From assembly GCF_963677845.1 (NCBI RefSeq), contig NZ_OY782498.1, positions 1,929,518 to 1,993,517 of the forward strand: 64,000 nucleotides of DNA, in the 5' to 3' direction. The notes under the pieces are model-generated. The model was not told the origin of the DNA. It did no database searches and was given only the letters and a program-made list of their open reading frames with translations. The translations under genes and the position numbers were made by a program. The DNA comes from an uncultured Pseudodesulfovibrio sp. Its GTDB lineage: Bacteria; Desulfobacterota; Desulfovibrionia; Desulfovibrionales; Desulfovibrionaceae. Of the stretch, positions 56,272-64,000 are shown piece by piece (the stretch's first letter is position 1; every line of letters begins with the position of its first letter).

Positions 56272-57081
56272 CTAACCCTTGATCCATTCGACGATTTCTT
56301 TCGCCATTTCTTCAACGGGAACGTCCTTGACCACGCGAGTCTCACGACGTTGCTGTGGTACTTCAACAGAAGCAAAGCTCAAGCTTGTACCGGACAAATC
56401 CGCAGGCTTGGCCTGTTGCAAAGCCGGCATATTCTTCTGCATGTTCTGCATACCGATCTGAGGATTATTCGGCGGTTCAGGCAATTCGCCGGTAGCCCAA
56501 CCCAAAACAGCCGGAGCACCGTCCACAACAGACTTCTGATAAGCACCACCTTCAACGCGTTCAAGCACTTCAAGAGAGCCGTCGCCTTCCACGGTGAGTT
56601 TATCCACGCCCTGAAACTGTTCGGTGATACCAAGCATTTCGCCTACCATCTGCATCACCGCACCGGAGCCGCGAGATGCGGACTGCCAGCCACCGAAAAG
56701 CAACATTTTTGATTTATCCAGACCGACGATACCATCAATAGTATCGGCAAGAGTCTTGGCAGTCTCGAAGCTATCCTCGAAACCAGAAGCGGAGCCGTCG
56801 GCCACGACCAACTGGAAAGGAGCTTTCTGAGACACGGCCATCATGACCTGCTGCAGCTTGGCCTTGGGGCCGAGGCTGACCAGCCAAACCTGACTTCCGG
56901 GATTCTTTGCAGCCAAATCAGCAGCTTCAAACAGCGCGTGTCCAGCCCACGGATCGAGCACGGCGGGAAGCATCATTTCATTTTGCAGGACCGGACCATT
57001 GGGACCATCCTGAGGTGCGAGCGTTTGGAGCGGATCCGGTACGATGGAGCCGCACACCACTATGTGGAATTCATTGCTCAT
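56272..57081 (-). CDS. etfB: Electron transfer flavoprotein beta subunit
   Basis: A 269-residue ETF-beta (ILMLPAVLDPWAGHALFEAADLA-type region near 36-58, and a domain with DKSKMLLFGGWQSASRGSGAVMQMVGEMLG near 122-150 corresponding to the family's AMP-site stretch). It forms the heterodimer with the alpha subunit encoded directly downstream. GGAGAAAC lies before the ATG. Sequence is divergent from well-known ETFs, as for the alpha subunit. Confidence 0.84.
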   Translation of the reverse strand: MSNEFHIVVCGSIVPDPLQTLAPQDGPNGPVLQNEMMLPAVLDPWAGHALFEAADLAAKNPGSQVWLVSLGPKAKLQQVMMAVSQKAPFQLVVADGSASGFEDSFETAKTLADTIDGIVGLDKSKMLLFGGWQSASRGSGAVMQMVGEMLGITEQFQGVDKLTVEGDGSLEVLERVEGGAYQKSVVDGAPAVLGWATGELPEPPNNPQIGMQNMQKNMPALQQAKPADLSGTSLSFASVEVPQQRRETRVVKDVPVEEMAKEIVEWIKG

Positions 57082-57178
57082 TCAGTTTCTCCTTAATGTA
57101 GAGGCGACACTCGTATTTCTCATGTCAGCCATTCAAAAATGACGCGGCTATTACCGCGCCACCCCTTGGATTCTATGT

Positions 57179-57420
57179 ATGCCTCCGGCGGGCCTACCGG
57201 CAGTCGCCTTCGGCGGGACCAGAGAACCTTTTGAAAAAGGTTCTCTGGTCTCTCCAAAACTTTTTTTGTCGCTTCGCGAAACCTATTGTTCACGAATAGA
57301 CTTCTTTTATATAAAAACCTTCGCCGAAGGCGACACGGGATCCTTAAGGCCCTCGGCCTTAAGCCGCCAGAAGCGAAATCCCCCGACAATCGCCGCCAAA
57401 GGCGGCATCAAATCCTGCCT
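57179..57420. repeat. Interspersed GC-rich repeat, copy 1, with clustered hairpins
   Basis: The 344-base gap between the ETF-QO and etfB genes. It opens with ATGCCTCCGGCGG (57179-57191), then a perfect 14-bp stem CCAGAGAACCTTTT/AAAAGGTTCTCTGG (57219-57248) and TCTCCAAAACTTTTTTT. Two further hairpins follow, CTTAAGGCC/GGCCTTAAG (57343-57363) and GCCGCC/GGCGGC near 57392. The first part is shared with the copy at 59273. I see no gene here. Confidence 0.75.
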
Positions 57421-57425
57421 TTATC

Positions 57426-59267
57426 CTAATTCTCAGCAGAATGCAGCCCGCCGGATCCGCCATTAAACGAAACGTTCGTCCGTTCCGGGTCCTTATAATT
57501 GGATTTGCTGCAATTCCACATGCAGGCACCGCAGTGCACACATTTTTCCCGATCAAACAACGGAACGCCGCCTTCGGGATTGGTATAAATGGCCTGACCG
57601 GAACACGCTTCAATACAGACCTGCTCCCGACATGCCGCGCAGGTATCTGAATCAGCAAAACGAACATGATCAGCATAACCTGGATTGGCCTGAACCTTGC
57701 CACCCATAAGCAATGCGTCCTGATGGGACACAAGCAAAGTACCATCCAATGGAATCTCGGGCCAGCCAACACGATCCATGAGCGCATCGTGCAGACTGCT
57801 GCCCTTCTTGGCACATTCGGCGCGAATTTCCTGAATCTCGCCTTCCGCGATATATCCTTTGTAATACTCTTCAATGGTCGGAATACGATCCTGCGGTTTT
57901 ATCTGCTTACCGGGCATATTAAACGCCCCGTTGGTCAAGCCAGTCATTCCCATGCCAAGAAATCCCCGAACCACGGACTTGGTAAAACCTTCACGGGCCT
58001 TTTCCGCCACCTTGGCCTCTTCCTCCACCCATGATTCACGCCGCTTGGCGACATACGTGGCTTCAAGGTTTTCCTTGGTAAATTCCTTACCGTCTTTCAA
58101 CAACTCCAGCACGGATTCGCCAAGCTGAACACCTGTAGCCCATGCCTCATCAACACCGGAACCAGACAAAATGTTGGTGGAACCGGAACCTTCGCCGATC
58201 CGAGCGAAACCGTCACCACACAGAATAGGCTCGCCACGCTTGCCGGATTCGTTCAGAGACTTTGCGCCCCAGGATCGCATGGTACCGCCCTTAAGGCGCT
58301 TCCAAAGGTATGGATGCATCATCCAATGCTGCATATAACGGTACGCGGTACGCACAGGGTTATCGAACCACGACGGCACAAAAATACCGAGAGAAGCGAC
58401 GTTGCCGGGATAAACATAAAAAAAACCGAAAATTTCAGGTTCAGGATAACCAATGGTATGAAGCACTGTACCGGGTTCCCAATCACACCCTTCTGGCAGG
58501 TCAACCACACACTTCATGCCCACGGCCCACTCACGCTGATGATTGCCTTCAGGCAGACCAAGATTGCGGTCGAGATGTTGCCCCACTGGACCAACAGGAC
58601 CGTCGGCAACGACTGTCAGAGCAGCCTTCATATCCATACCGGGCATGAATCCTGCGCCGGGAGTGCCGTCTTTTTCCACCCCCTGATCAGCCATGCGCAC
58701 ACCCTTGACGGTCTTGCCGTCCATGAGTGGTTCTGCCACCGGGCTGGAAGGCCAAACCTGAGCCAAACCTGTACCCATCAAATTGCCGCCTACCCACTGG
58801 TTAAGCTGGCCAATGGAAAAAATCATCCCCGGATGCTTTTCCAAAAACGGTGGGATGTACGGCAACTCGAAAGCGTCATCTTTCATCCATCGGGAAAGCA
58901 TTTTGTCCGCCACCTTGAATGCGGATGGCCTGCGGCTCGCGCCCACCGGGTCCTTAAGATACAGAACTTTTTCACTGGTGACTTCATGAGCCATGGGAAT
59001 CTGCGAAAGATCGAGATCAGGAAAACTCGCCTTGATGGAGCGTCCCTTGGTGACCACGCCGGACACACCGAAACCGATGTCGTCAGCGCGTTCATAGCAG
59101 ATTACCTGCGGCGGCATACCGGGCATGGCCTTGGATTCGGCCACGGGTGTGCCATCTTCGTTCATGAGACCACGGGTCAAGGTGGTCAAAAAACCACCCG
59201 CTGCCGGGCCGAAACCGACACAAACGATATCAGTCTCCATTGCTGCTCTGGGAGTCTCGTCGCTCAT
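57426..59267 (-). CDS. ETF:quinone oxidoreductase-like flavoprotein with ferredoxin tail
   Basis: A 613-residue flavoprotein passing electrons between ETF and membrane quinone. The FAD-binding start (DIVCVGFGPAAGGFLTTL near 13) and GDGFARIGEGSGSTNILSGSGVDEA near 360 are seen; the C-terminal 90 residues carry cysteine motifs CAACREQVCIEAC and CVHCGACMWNC, enough for two clusters where classical ETF-QO has one. The ribosome site GGAGG before the ATG lies inside a copy of the interspersed repeat. Gene order is ETF-QO, repeat region, etfB, etfA. Classical ETF-QO and related FixC proteins are the alternatives. Confidence 0.82.
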   Translation of the reverse strand: MSDETPRAAMETDIVCVGFGPAAGGFLTTLTRGLMNEDGTPVAESKAMPGMPPQVICYERADDIGFGVSGVVTKGRSIKASFPDLDLSQIPMAHEVTSEKVLYLKDPVGASRRPSAFKVADKMLSRWMKDDAFELPYIPPFLEKHPGMIFSIGQLNQWVGGNLMGTGLAQVWPSSPVAEPLMDGKTVKGVRMADQGVEKDGTPGAGFMPGMDMKAALTVVADGPVGPVGQHLDRNLGLPEGNHQREWAVGMKCVVDLPEGCDWEPGTVLHTIGYPEPEIFGFFYVYPGNVASLGIFVPSWFDNPVRTAYRYMQHWMMHPYLWKRLKGGTMRSWGAKSLNESGKRGEPILCGDGFARIGEGSGSTNILSGSGVDEAWATGVQLGESVLELLKDGKEFTKENLEATYVAKRRESWVEEEAKVAEKAREGFTKSVVRGFLGMGMTGLTNGAFNMPGKQIKPQDRIPTIEEYYKGYIAEGEIQEIRAECAKKGSSLHDALMDRVGWPEIPLDGTLLVSHQDALLMGGKVQANPGYADHVRFADSDTCAACREQVCIEACSGQAIYTNPEGGVPLFDREKCVHCGACMWNCSKSNYKDPERTNVSFNGGSGGLHSAEN

Positions 59268-59272
59268 AAAAA

Positions 59273-59330
59273 ATGCCTCCGGCGGCTTAAGAACCCTTTA
59301 AAAAGGGTGCTTAAGAATCTCCTAATCTTT
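59273..59330. repeat. Interspersed GC-rich repeat, copy 2
   Basis: ATGCCTCCGGCGG (59273-59285), then an imperfect hairpin CTTAAGAACCCTTT/AAAGGGTGCTTAAG (59286-59315) and AATCTCC-TAATCTTT. It matches copy 1 in order and sequence of parts. On the minus strand its GGAGG acts as the ribosome site of the ETF-QO gene. Confidence 0.7.
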
Positions 59331-59470
59331 GTGTATAAAACGCCGCTGGAAAAATTGTTAAAATCATTTCATTCTACTGCGGCGTTTTGAGTCATTGCTG
59401 TTACAACAGGACTATTACTTGAATTCAAATTTCCTTGAAACCGATTAAGTGTATTCAATAGGCTTCAAAG

Positions 59471-59513
59471 AAAAAAAGCGAGGAGGAAACTCGTTACCAA
59501 GTTTCCCCCTCGC
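59471..59513 (-). terminator. Terminator of the acyl-CoA dehydrogenase gene
   Basis: Read on the minus strand, GCGAGG/CCTCGC plus GGAAACT/AGTTTCC form an interrupted stem followed by seven T. It shows the dehydrogenase is transcribed separately from the ETF-QO gene. Confidence 0.85.
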
Positions 59514-59520
59514 ACAATTT

Positions 59521-61632
59521 TTAGCCTATGGGATAATCAAGGGCTTCCGGGATCATAACACCGGCCAGCGCATTACCTGCACGATCTTTTGCCATGCGGG
59601 AACCAGCCATGCACATATCAACCTTGGCCTTAATTTCGCGGAACTGCGCCAAATCTTCACGACCTGTGCATTCAGGCCGCACACCGGGCTCGGCAGTCGG
59701 CTCATTACAGCAACAAGTGTTGAAACCGTACACCAATTCGGTACAAATACGGGCAACTTCACCAGCGGCGCGAGCGGCCTGAATATGACACAAATCCTTA
59801 TAGAATCCGGTCAGATCTTCAAGTCCTTCTGCCAAAGTCGGAGACATAGGACCTTTTTCGATCAGCTCCATGACATCCGTAGCCAGATAGTAAGGTCCAA
59901 GCAACCAGCCAAGCGCATCAGCCAGCGGGAAGGTCACACCCTGCCGCTTGTTATGATACAACTTACGACCATCGTCGTCCTTGGCAACCTTGAGATGATT
60001 AAGTGTCCACTGCCAAAGCTCCATGGCGGAAGCGATGACATATCCACCCAGCCCCGGCACGTTCTTTCCGGCGGCCTGCATCTGCTTCACCCAATTGTCC
60101 ATGATGTGCTGGAAAACTTCCGAAGTCATGGTCATGGTCAAATGACGACGCTGCACAGCTTCCGGCCCTTCATAGGTAGCTTCAAGCTGACAATCCGACC
60201 ACTTCTGCATCAGGAAGCCGGGGCAATCTTCGGTAATACCGTACCCACCAACCAGAGCCACGGCTTCGCGCATCTTGTTGGCACCTTCACCGGTATTCCA
60301 GAGCTTGACGCCCGGATTGAGGACACCGGCCAGCGCTTCCATGTAGGCGTACTGGACTAGCGTGTCACCTTGCAATTCTGCATAACGAGCCTGATCGCGC
60401 TCGGCTTCGGAGGTGTACTCAAGATCGATAAATTCACATACCTGATCCTTGAGCTTGCGAAGGACTGCCATCTGCTTACGAACAGAGGGAATTCCTTCTG
60501 CCTCGAAATGGGCTTCCTTGGCCTTCTCGATAGGATCAAAACGATCAGCCAAACGGGATGCACCGAAAGCCAAAGAGCATCCTGCTTCGCCGGATGCCCA
60601 AACATCGGCCAAACGCTGAAGTGCATCTTCGTTGATCTGGAGTCCCTTGTCGAAACGGGGAGAACCTTCGGTACAGGCATCACCACCGCGGAAACGGTTA
60701 CGATGATACCGAATAACCGGCTCAACAGCGGAAATAAGTTTGGCCGAAGTCATCAACCCCACGGGAATACGGGTACGGTGGAAAACCGCACCGATAATTT
60801 CGGAATGGTTGTATTTGGGAACAATCACGCCGTCGACCACATCGTAACCACCGATAATACGGGAAGCCGGAACCTTAAGGTTCAACACGGGATCACGAGT
60901 GGAAGAAAGCTGGTGAACCATTTTCAAAGTCGGTGCACCTCGATCAAAAACACCTTCATCGGTATCTTCAAGGATGACCATGAACGTCCCCTTGATGCGA
61001 TCGTCTTTGGATTCAACGGCAGCGGTCACGAAGTTGGCGAAATCCATATTCGTGATAAACCGACCACGTTTGTCGATCTGGAGCATCGGCTCTTCACCTT
61101 CGGTCCAATCGGCCACGGAAGCCTTGCCGCACAATACGCCGGTATCAACGCCCACGTATGGCAACGGTTCGGTCAAAGCAAATGCGCCACGCCAGATTTC
61201 ACGATCTTCACCCGGTTGGGGTGGAACGCACTTGGCCATATAAAAATCACGTTGCTCAGGGGTGCCCTTCTCATGAATAGGCGCAAGAGCCAGATTGGAA
61301 GCCAACGAAGATGTTGCGGCACCGGCATCGACCCAGGCCAATTCGAAAGCGACCAGAGCCAAAGCGAAGTTCTTGGGACCTTCGATGAATCCACCCTGAT
61401 GGGGGTCCATAAACAGTGCGGTCAAACCGGACTGATCGAATGCAGTGAGAAGATCATTCTTCTGTTCGGTCCATTCGTGTGTATTGCGTGCGCCTTCGGC
61501 CACGAGTTTGGCAACTGTGCTTCGAGCAATAGCGCGGGCGGATTGCACCGACATCTGAAGGTCGAAACGCTCGGCAAAACGCCACATGATCTGACGGACG
61601 TCATCTCCCGGAAGAGTACGCAGTGTGTACAT
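59521..61632 (-). CDS. Acyl-CoA dehydrogenase, long form
   Basis: A 703-residue member of the acyl-CoA dehydrogenase family, which puts a double bond at C2-C3 of acyl-CoA with electrons to ETF. Typical members have about 380 residues; here an N-terminal and a C-terminal extension surround the core. FALTEPLPYVGVD near 151, FRGGDACTEGSPRFDKGLQ near 317 and ALVGGYGITEDC-x-G with QLEATYEGPEAVQRRHL near 463-495 correspond to substrate and FAD-site segments. A CCCNE cluster lies near the C-terminus. AGGAAAG precedes the ATG. Its partner ETF genes are downstream. Confidence 0.86.
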   Translation of the reverse strand: MYTLRTLPGDDVRQIMWRFAERFDLQMSVQSARAIARSTVAKLVAEGARNTHEWTEQKNDLLTAFDQSGLTALFMDPHQGGFIEGPKNFALALVAFELAWVDAGAATSSLASNLALAPIHEKGTPEQRDFYMAKCVPPQPGEDREIWRGAFALTEPLPYVGVDTGVLCGKASVADWTEGEEPMLQIDKRGRFITNMDFANFVTAAVESKDDRIKGTFMVILEDTDEGVFDRGAPTLKMVHQLSSTRDPVLNLKVPASRIIGGYDVVDGVIVPKYNHSEIIGAVFHRTRIPVGLMTSAKLISAVEPVIRYHRNRFRGGDACTEGSPRFDKGLQINEDALQRLADVWASGEAGCSLAFGASRLADRFDPIEKAKEAHFEAEGIPSVRKQMAVLRKLKDQVCEFIDLEYTSEAERDQARYAELQGDTLVQYAYMEALAGVLNPGVKLWNTGEGANKMREAVALVGGYGITEDCPGFLMQKWSDCQLEATYEGPEAVQRRHLTMTMTSEVFQHIMDNWVKQMQAAGKNVPGLGGYVIASAMELWQWTLNHLKVAKDDDGRKLYHNKRQGVTFPLADALGWLLGPYYLATDVMELIEKGPMSPTLAEGLEDLTGFYKDLCHIQAARAAGEVARICTELVYGFNTCCCNEPTAEPGVRPECTGREDLAQFREIKAKVDMCMAGSRMAKDRAGNALAGVMIPEALDYPIG

Positions 61633-61849
61633 AAGTATCTTTCCTGAAAAGTTGATTGAGTGCTATTTTTATAGTGATCAGTAATAGTCGGCGACGATAG
61701 GCCATTGTCATATGCGAGTCAAAGTCTTTTTGGGTTTAAAACGAGTGTTTCAGCGGCTTCCCGGGCTTTTCCTTCTAGGCGTGCCGAATGACTACAAACA
61801 ACATGCTTAACGATTTCCTCAAATGCAACAGTCGGGAATAATGAAAATT

Positions 61850-61878
61850 TTGACATAGCTGCCCAATCACTGCAATAT
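61850..61878 (+). promoter_or_regulatory. Sigma70-type promoter of the gene at 61910
   Basis: TTGACA (61850-61855, perfect -35) and CAATAT (61873-61878) with 17-base spacing, about 25-30 bases before the start codon. Confidence 0.6.
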
Positions 61879-61909
61879 CATACACTCATAATCAGGCGGC
61901 ATGCCCACA

Positions 61910-64000
61910 ATGGATAACAAAAAAAACACTATACAAACCATAACTGACTCCATCCGGGAATTTGCAACAGATTCCATACTTTCTGACGGCCCCGGCATAG
62001 GTGAACTGACATCTGAATTCATCAAATGGTGTAACGATACATCCCCTCCCCTTCAAAATGACGCCGCCTTTCGTGCTGATATAGTCCTGTCTTTCAACAG
62101 TATCGCAAAAAAAACCACTGATATACAAACAGTCCAGCACTGTTTGCAGGCCATGATTCGCTCAGGAAGATTCGGTCGTATCGTATCTGGCCGTTTTATC
62201 CTTGCCAAAACGGTCTCACTGCACAAACTGGATGCCAAAATTTCAAGCTGGCCCGTACGCGACAGACTGGCTATTGCTCATGAAATGCTCAACGAATACC
62301 CGGGGGATAATGACAAGAAGACCCTCACATGGCTGGAAAATCTGCTCAAACCGCTCATGGCTACGGACCCTGTAGAATTGGCACCTTTTGTGGCTGAACT
62401 CGGTGAAACAGGAGAAACTTTGGCCTTCCCTGTCAAGCAGGCCGTAATGGGTGGATTACTGGGACGATGGATCAACACCCGACTCTCCAATGGGACTCAC
62501 GGAGCAGAACTGCACCAGATATGCATGATCATCAAGGCTATCGATGATGCATCATACGCCGAAGCCTTGGCCAAATCAGTGGAACTCAAACATATTCAAC
62601 CTGATGTAGAAGTTCTTCGCACCATCGCCACCGTCGGTGAAGCCGGGAAAAAAACGATTCTGACCATGCTTTTCAAAACCCTTTCAGACTCTTCAAACGG
62701 TTTGTCTGGGGCATGTCTCGATGCCATTATAGCGCAAAACCATCCAGGGCTCGGTAAGCTGCTTGCCTCAGTCCGCACCCAAATGCCCAGCCTAAAAAAA
62801 GGGGTTATCTCACGCATTCCACTGCTTGGAGACACCGGGTATGCTGATTATATTCAAGCCCTTCCCAATGATCAGCAAATGGACGCTCATCTTGAGGCTT
62901 TGGGAGTATTGGAAGCCATTGCTCCCGATTTTGTTCGAAATGTTACCAAACAGTGCATGCCTCGCGGCCAAAAAATCCATCCCAAAGGAAGTAATAGCTT
63001 CCCCGTTGTCACACCAAAACCGAAAAACGAAACAGTTGGGGCTCAACAGGGCTTTTTTACAAAATTCTTCAAAAGCAAACCCAAAACACTGGAATCAGTT
63101 CTTCCTAAATACCGAAACATTCGCGACATGAGTCTTCCCAACTCTCACATTGAAGATGAAGATCTTGATGGACGTGATTTGACCAAACTGAATCTTACTG
63201 GCTCCATGTTTTCGAAGACCCGGTTCATCCGCACCAAAGTCACCAACTCAACGCTCAACGACACGGTATTTTTCCTGTGCCAATGTACGGCCTCGACCTT
63301 CAACAGCATCGACTTCACAGACACACAATTCGCCAAAACAACGTTCAGCGGCTGTACGTTCACAAATTGTACTTTTTTTGCCACAAATTTTGATGATTGC
63401 ACTTTTCTGGAATGTCGATTCCACGACTGCTCTTTTGGCAACGCTTCGTTCCAACGCATGAAAATGCGTAAGACCGACTTTGGAACCGGCTCGCTTGCCG
63501 GAACAACCATTCATGACTGCAGTATCCGCACGACCCGCTTCAAAGCTATGGACCTGACTTTCAGTGAATTCGTACACAATGACTTACGCGGTGTGGAATT
63601 TATCAACTCGGTTCTCCACGCTGTTTACATACGGGACTGCACCCTCGCCTCGATGGAAATGCCGGGAACCACGGTCACCCGCTCCATCATCAAAAATTCC
63701 GATGTGGCACACCCTCTGTTTCTAGCTAACCGCATCCGTCAAATGACACTCTTTGCCAGAGAAGTGGAAAAAGGAATCATCCCCAAAACATCGGAAACCG
63801 ACCCTTTTCTGGCCCAAAAGGCGCTTACGATATGGTCGCAGGAACTGACCCTAATGCGTCGCGAACGGCGCATGCTCGACAATAACCGCACACGAATTTC
63901 TCGCGCCATCACAACCATGGGTCGCACCCAGCAGGAATTCATCCGCATACTTCCCCTGCTTTTGGATACAGACAATTTCGAACGGAAATTCAATTTTGGC
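61910..64000 (+). CDS. Large protein with helical N-terminus, pentapeptide-like repeats and start of a class I adenylate cyclase-like domain (truncated by window end)
   Basis: The frame is open from ATG 61910 to the end of the window (697 codons). Residues 1-390 are helical and resemble HEAT-type repeats. About 418-594 show pentapeptide-like repeats (many A/N/D-L/F-x-x and C-T-F units such as CTFTNCTF, FDDCTFLECRF). From 656, LDNNRTRISRAITTMG and ILPLLLDTDNF match the N-terminal region of E. coli CyaA (LDAINQLRVDRALAAMG, then LLPTLLH), suggesting a class I adenylate cyclase follows. AGGCGG lies before ATG 61910. The catalytic part is outside the window, so the enzymatic call is inference. Confidence 0.65.
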   Translation, partial: MDNKKNTIQTITDSIREFATDSILSDGPGIGELTSEFIKWCNDTSPPLQNDAAFRADIVLSFNSIAKKTTDIQTVQHCLQAMIRSGRFGRIVSGRFILAKTVSLHKLDAKISSWPVRDRLAIAHEMLNEYPGDNDKKTLTWLENLLKPLMATDPVELAPFVAELGETGETLAFPVKQAVMGGLLGRWINTRLSNGTHGAELHQICMIIKAIDDASYAEALAKSVELKHIQPDVEVLRTIATVGEAGKKTILTMLFKTLSDSSNGLSGACLDAIIAQNHPGLGKLLASVRTQMPSLKKGVISRIPLLGDTGYADYIQALPNDQQMDAHLEALGVLEAIAPDFVRNVTKQCMPRGQKIHPKGSNSFPVVTPKPKNETVGAQQGFFTKFFKSKPKTLESVLPKYRNIRDMSLPNSHIEDEDLDGRDLTKLNLTGSMFSKTRFIRTKVTNSTLNDTVFFLCQCTASTFNSIDFTDTQFAKTTFSGCTFTNCTFFATNFDDCTFLECRFHDCSFGNASFQRMKMRKTDFGTGSLAGTTIHDCSIRTTRFKAMDLTFSEFVHNDLRGVEFINSVLHAVYIRDCTLASMEMPGTTVTRSIIKNSDVAHPLFLANRIRQMTLFAREVEKGIIPKTSETDPFLAQKALTIWSQELTLMRRERRMLDNNRTRISRAITTMGRTQQEFIRILPLLLDTDNFERKFNFG

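Noticed and set aside
58314-59390. A 358-codon open frame antisense to the ETF-QO gene
   Set aside because: Shadow frame that also crosses the repeat copy and the leader hairpin; no family features.
60370-61647. A 425-codon open frame antisense to the acyl-CoA dehydrogenase gene
   Set aside because: No ribosome site or protein family features, and it runs against a gene with clear dehydrogenase motifs and a terminator.

Overview
The window reads as a chromosomal segment of a sulfate-reducing deltaproteobacterium of the Desulfovibrio/Pseudodesulfovibrio type. The signs are a complete lactate-oxidation operon (one-chain pyruvate:ferredoxin oxidoreductase, lactate permease, two sets of Fe-S lactate dehydrogenase genes, Pta and AckA), a tungsten-type aldehyde ferredoxin oxidoreductase, rubredoxin and many Fe-S and Cys-rich redox proteins. 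The genus is an inference from gene content and order. I saw no rRNA, CRISPR array, insertion sequence or prophage; one tRNA gene is present.

1-17.0 kb is the lactate region. The tail of a receiver-domain protein and a sigma54-dependent response regulator are followed by a 3-methyladenine DNA glycosylase gene and a terminator. A sigma54-type -24/-12 promoter then opens the nine-gene operon por - lactate permease - FAD lactate/glycolate oxidase - Fe-S partner - pta - ackA - LUD protein - LutB/LutA fusion. Together these import lactate, oxidise it to pyruvate, split pyruvate to acetyl-CoA with reduction of ferredoxin, and make ATP through acetyl phosphate.

17-28 kb is mixed housekeeping: HU, an RlpA-like lipoprotein, a periplasmic binding protein, aspartase, TypA, an EamA-like transporter, a DUF202 membrane protein, a Cys-rich ferredoxin-like protein, a DUF401 permease and small unknowns. 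28.4-32.2 kb is a tightly overlapping operon of aldehyde:ferredoxin oxidoreductase, a class II aldolase with a cysteine-rich insertion, and a CPBP membrane protease. 32.4-37.0 kb holds rubredoxin and the yebC-ruvC / ruvA-ruvB genes, interrupted by an opposite-strand secreted-protein gene, then rlmE. 37.1-47.8 kb carries a CgeB-like glycosyltransferase, tRNA-Ala(CGC), a TetR plus C_GCAxxG_C_C operon with a palindromic operator, a binding protein, phosphomannomutase, a thioredoxin-fold protein without CxxC, a four-PAS sigma54 activator, a stand-alone receiver and a periplasmic cyclophilin.

47.9-61.6 kb contains a long-chain acyl-CoA synthetase with an unusual 11-residue repeat insertion, an Asp/Glu racemase-like protein, azlCD with a divergent MocR regulator, RarD, another receiver, a rhodanese, and a fatty-acid-type electron-transfer block (etfB-etfA, an ETF-QO-like flavoprotein with a ferredoxin tail, and a 703-residue acyl-CoA dehydrogenase). 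The ETF-QO gene is bracketed by two copies of a GC-rich interspersed repeat. The window ends inside a large gene with a helical N-terminal part, pentapeptide-like repeats and what looks like the beginning of a class I adenylate cyclase domain.

The best candidates for something not well described are the aldehyde oxidoreductase/aldolase/protease operon, the repeat-bearing acyl-CoA synthetase, the divergent ETF module and the adenylate-cyclase-like gene at the right edge.
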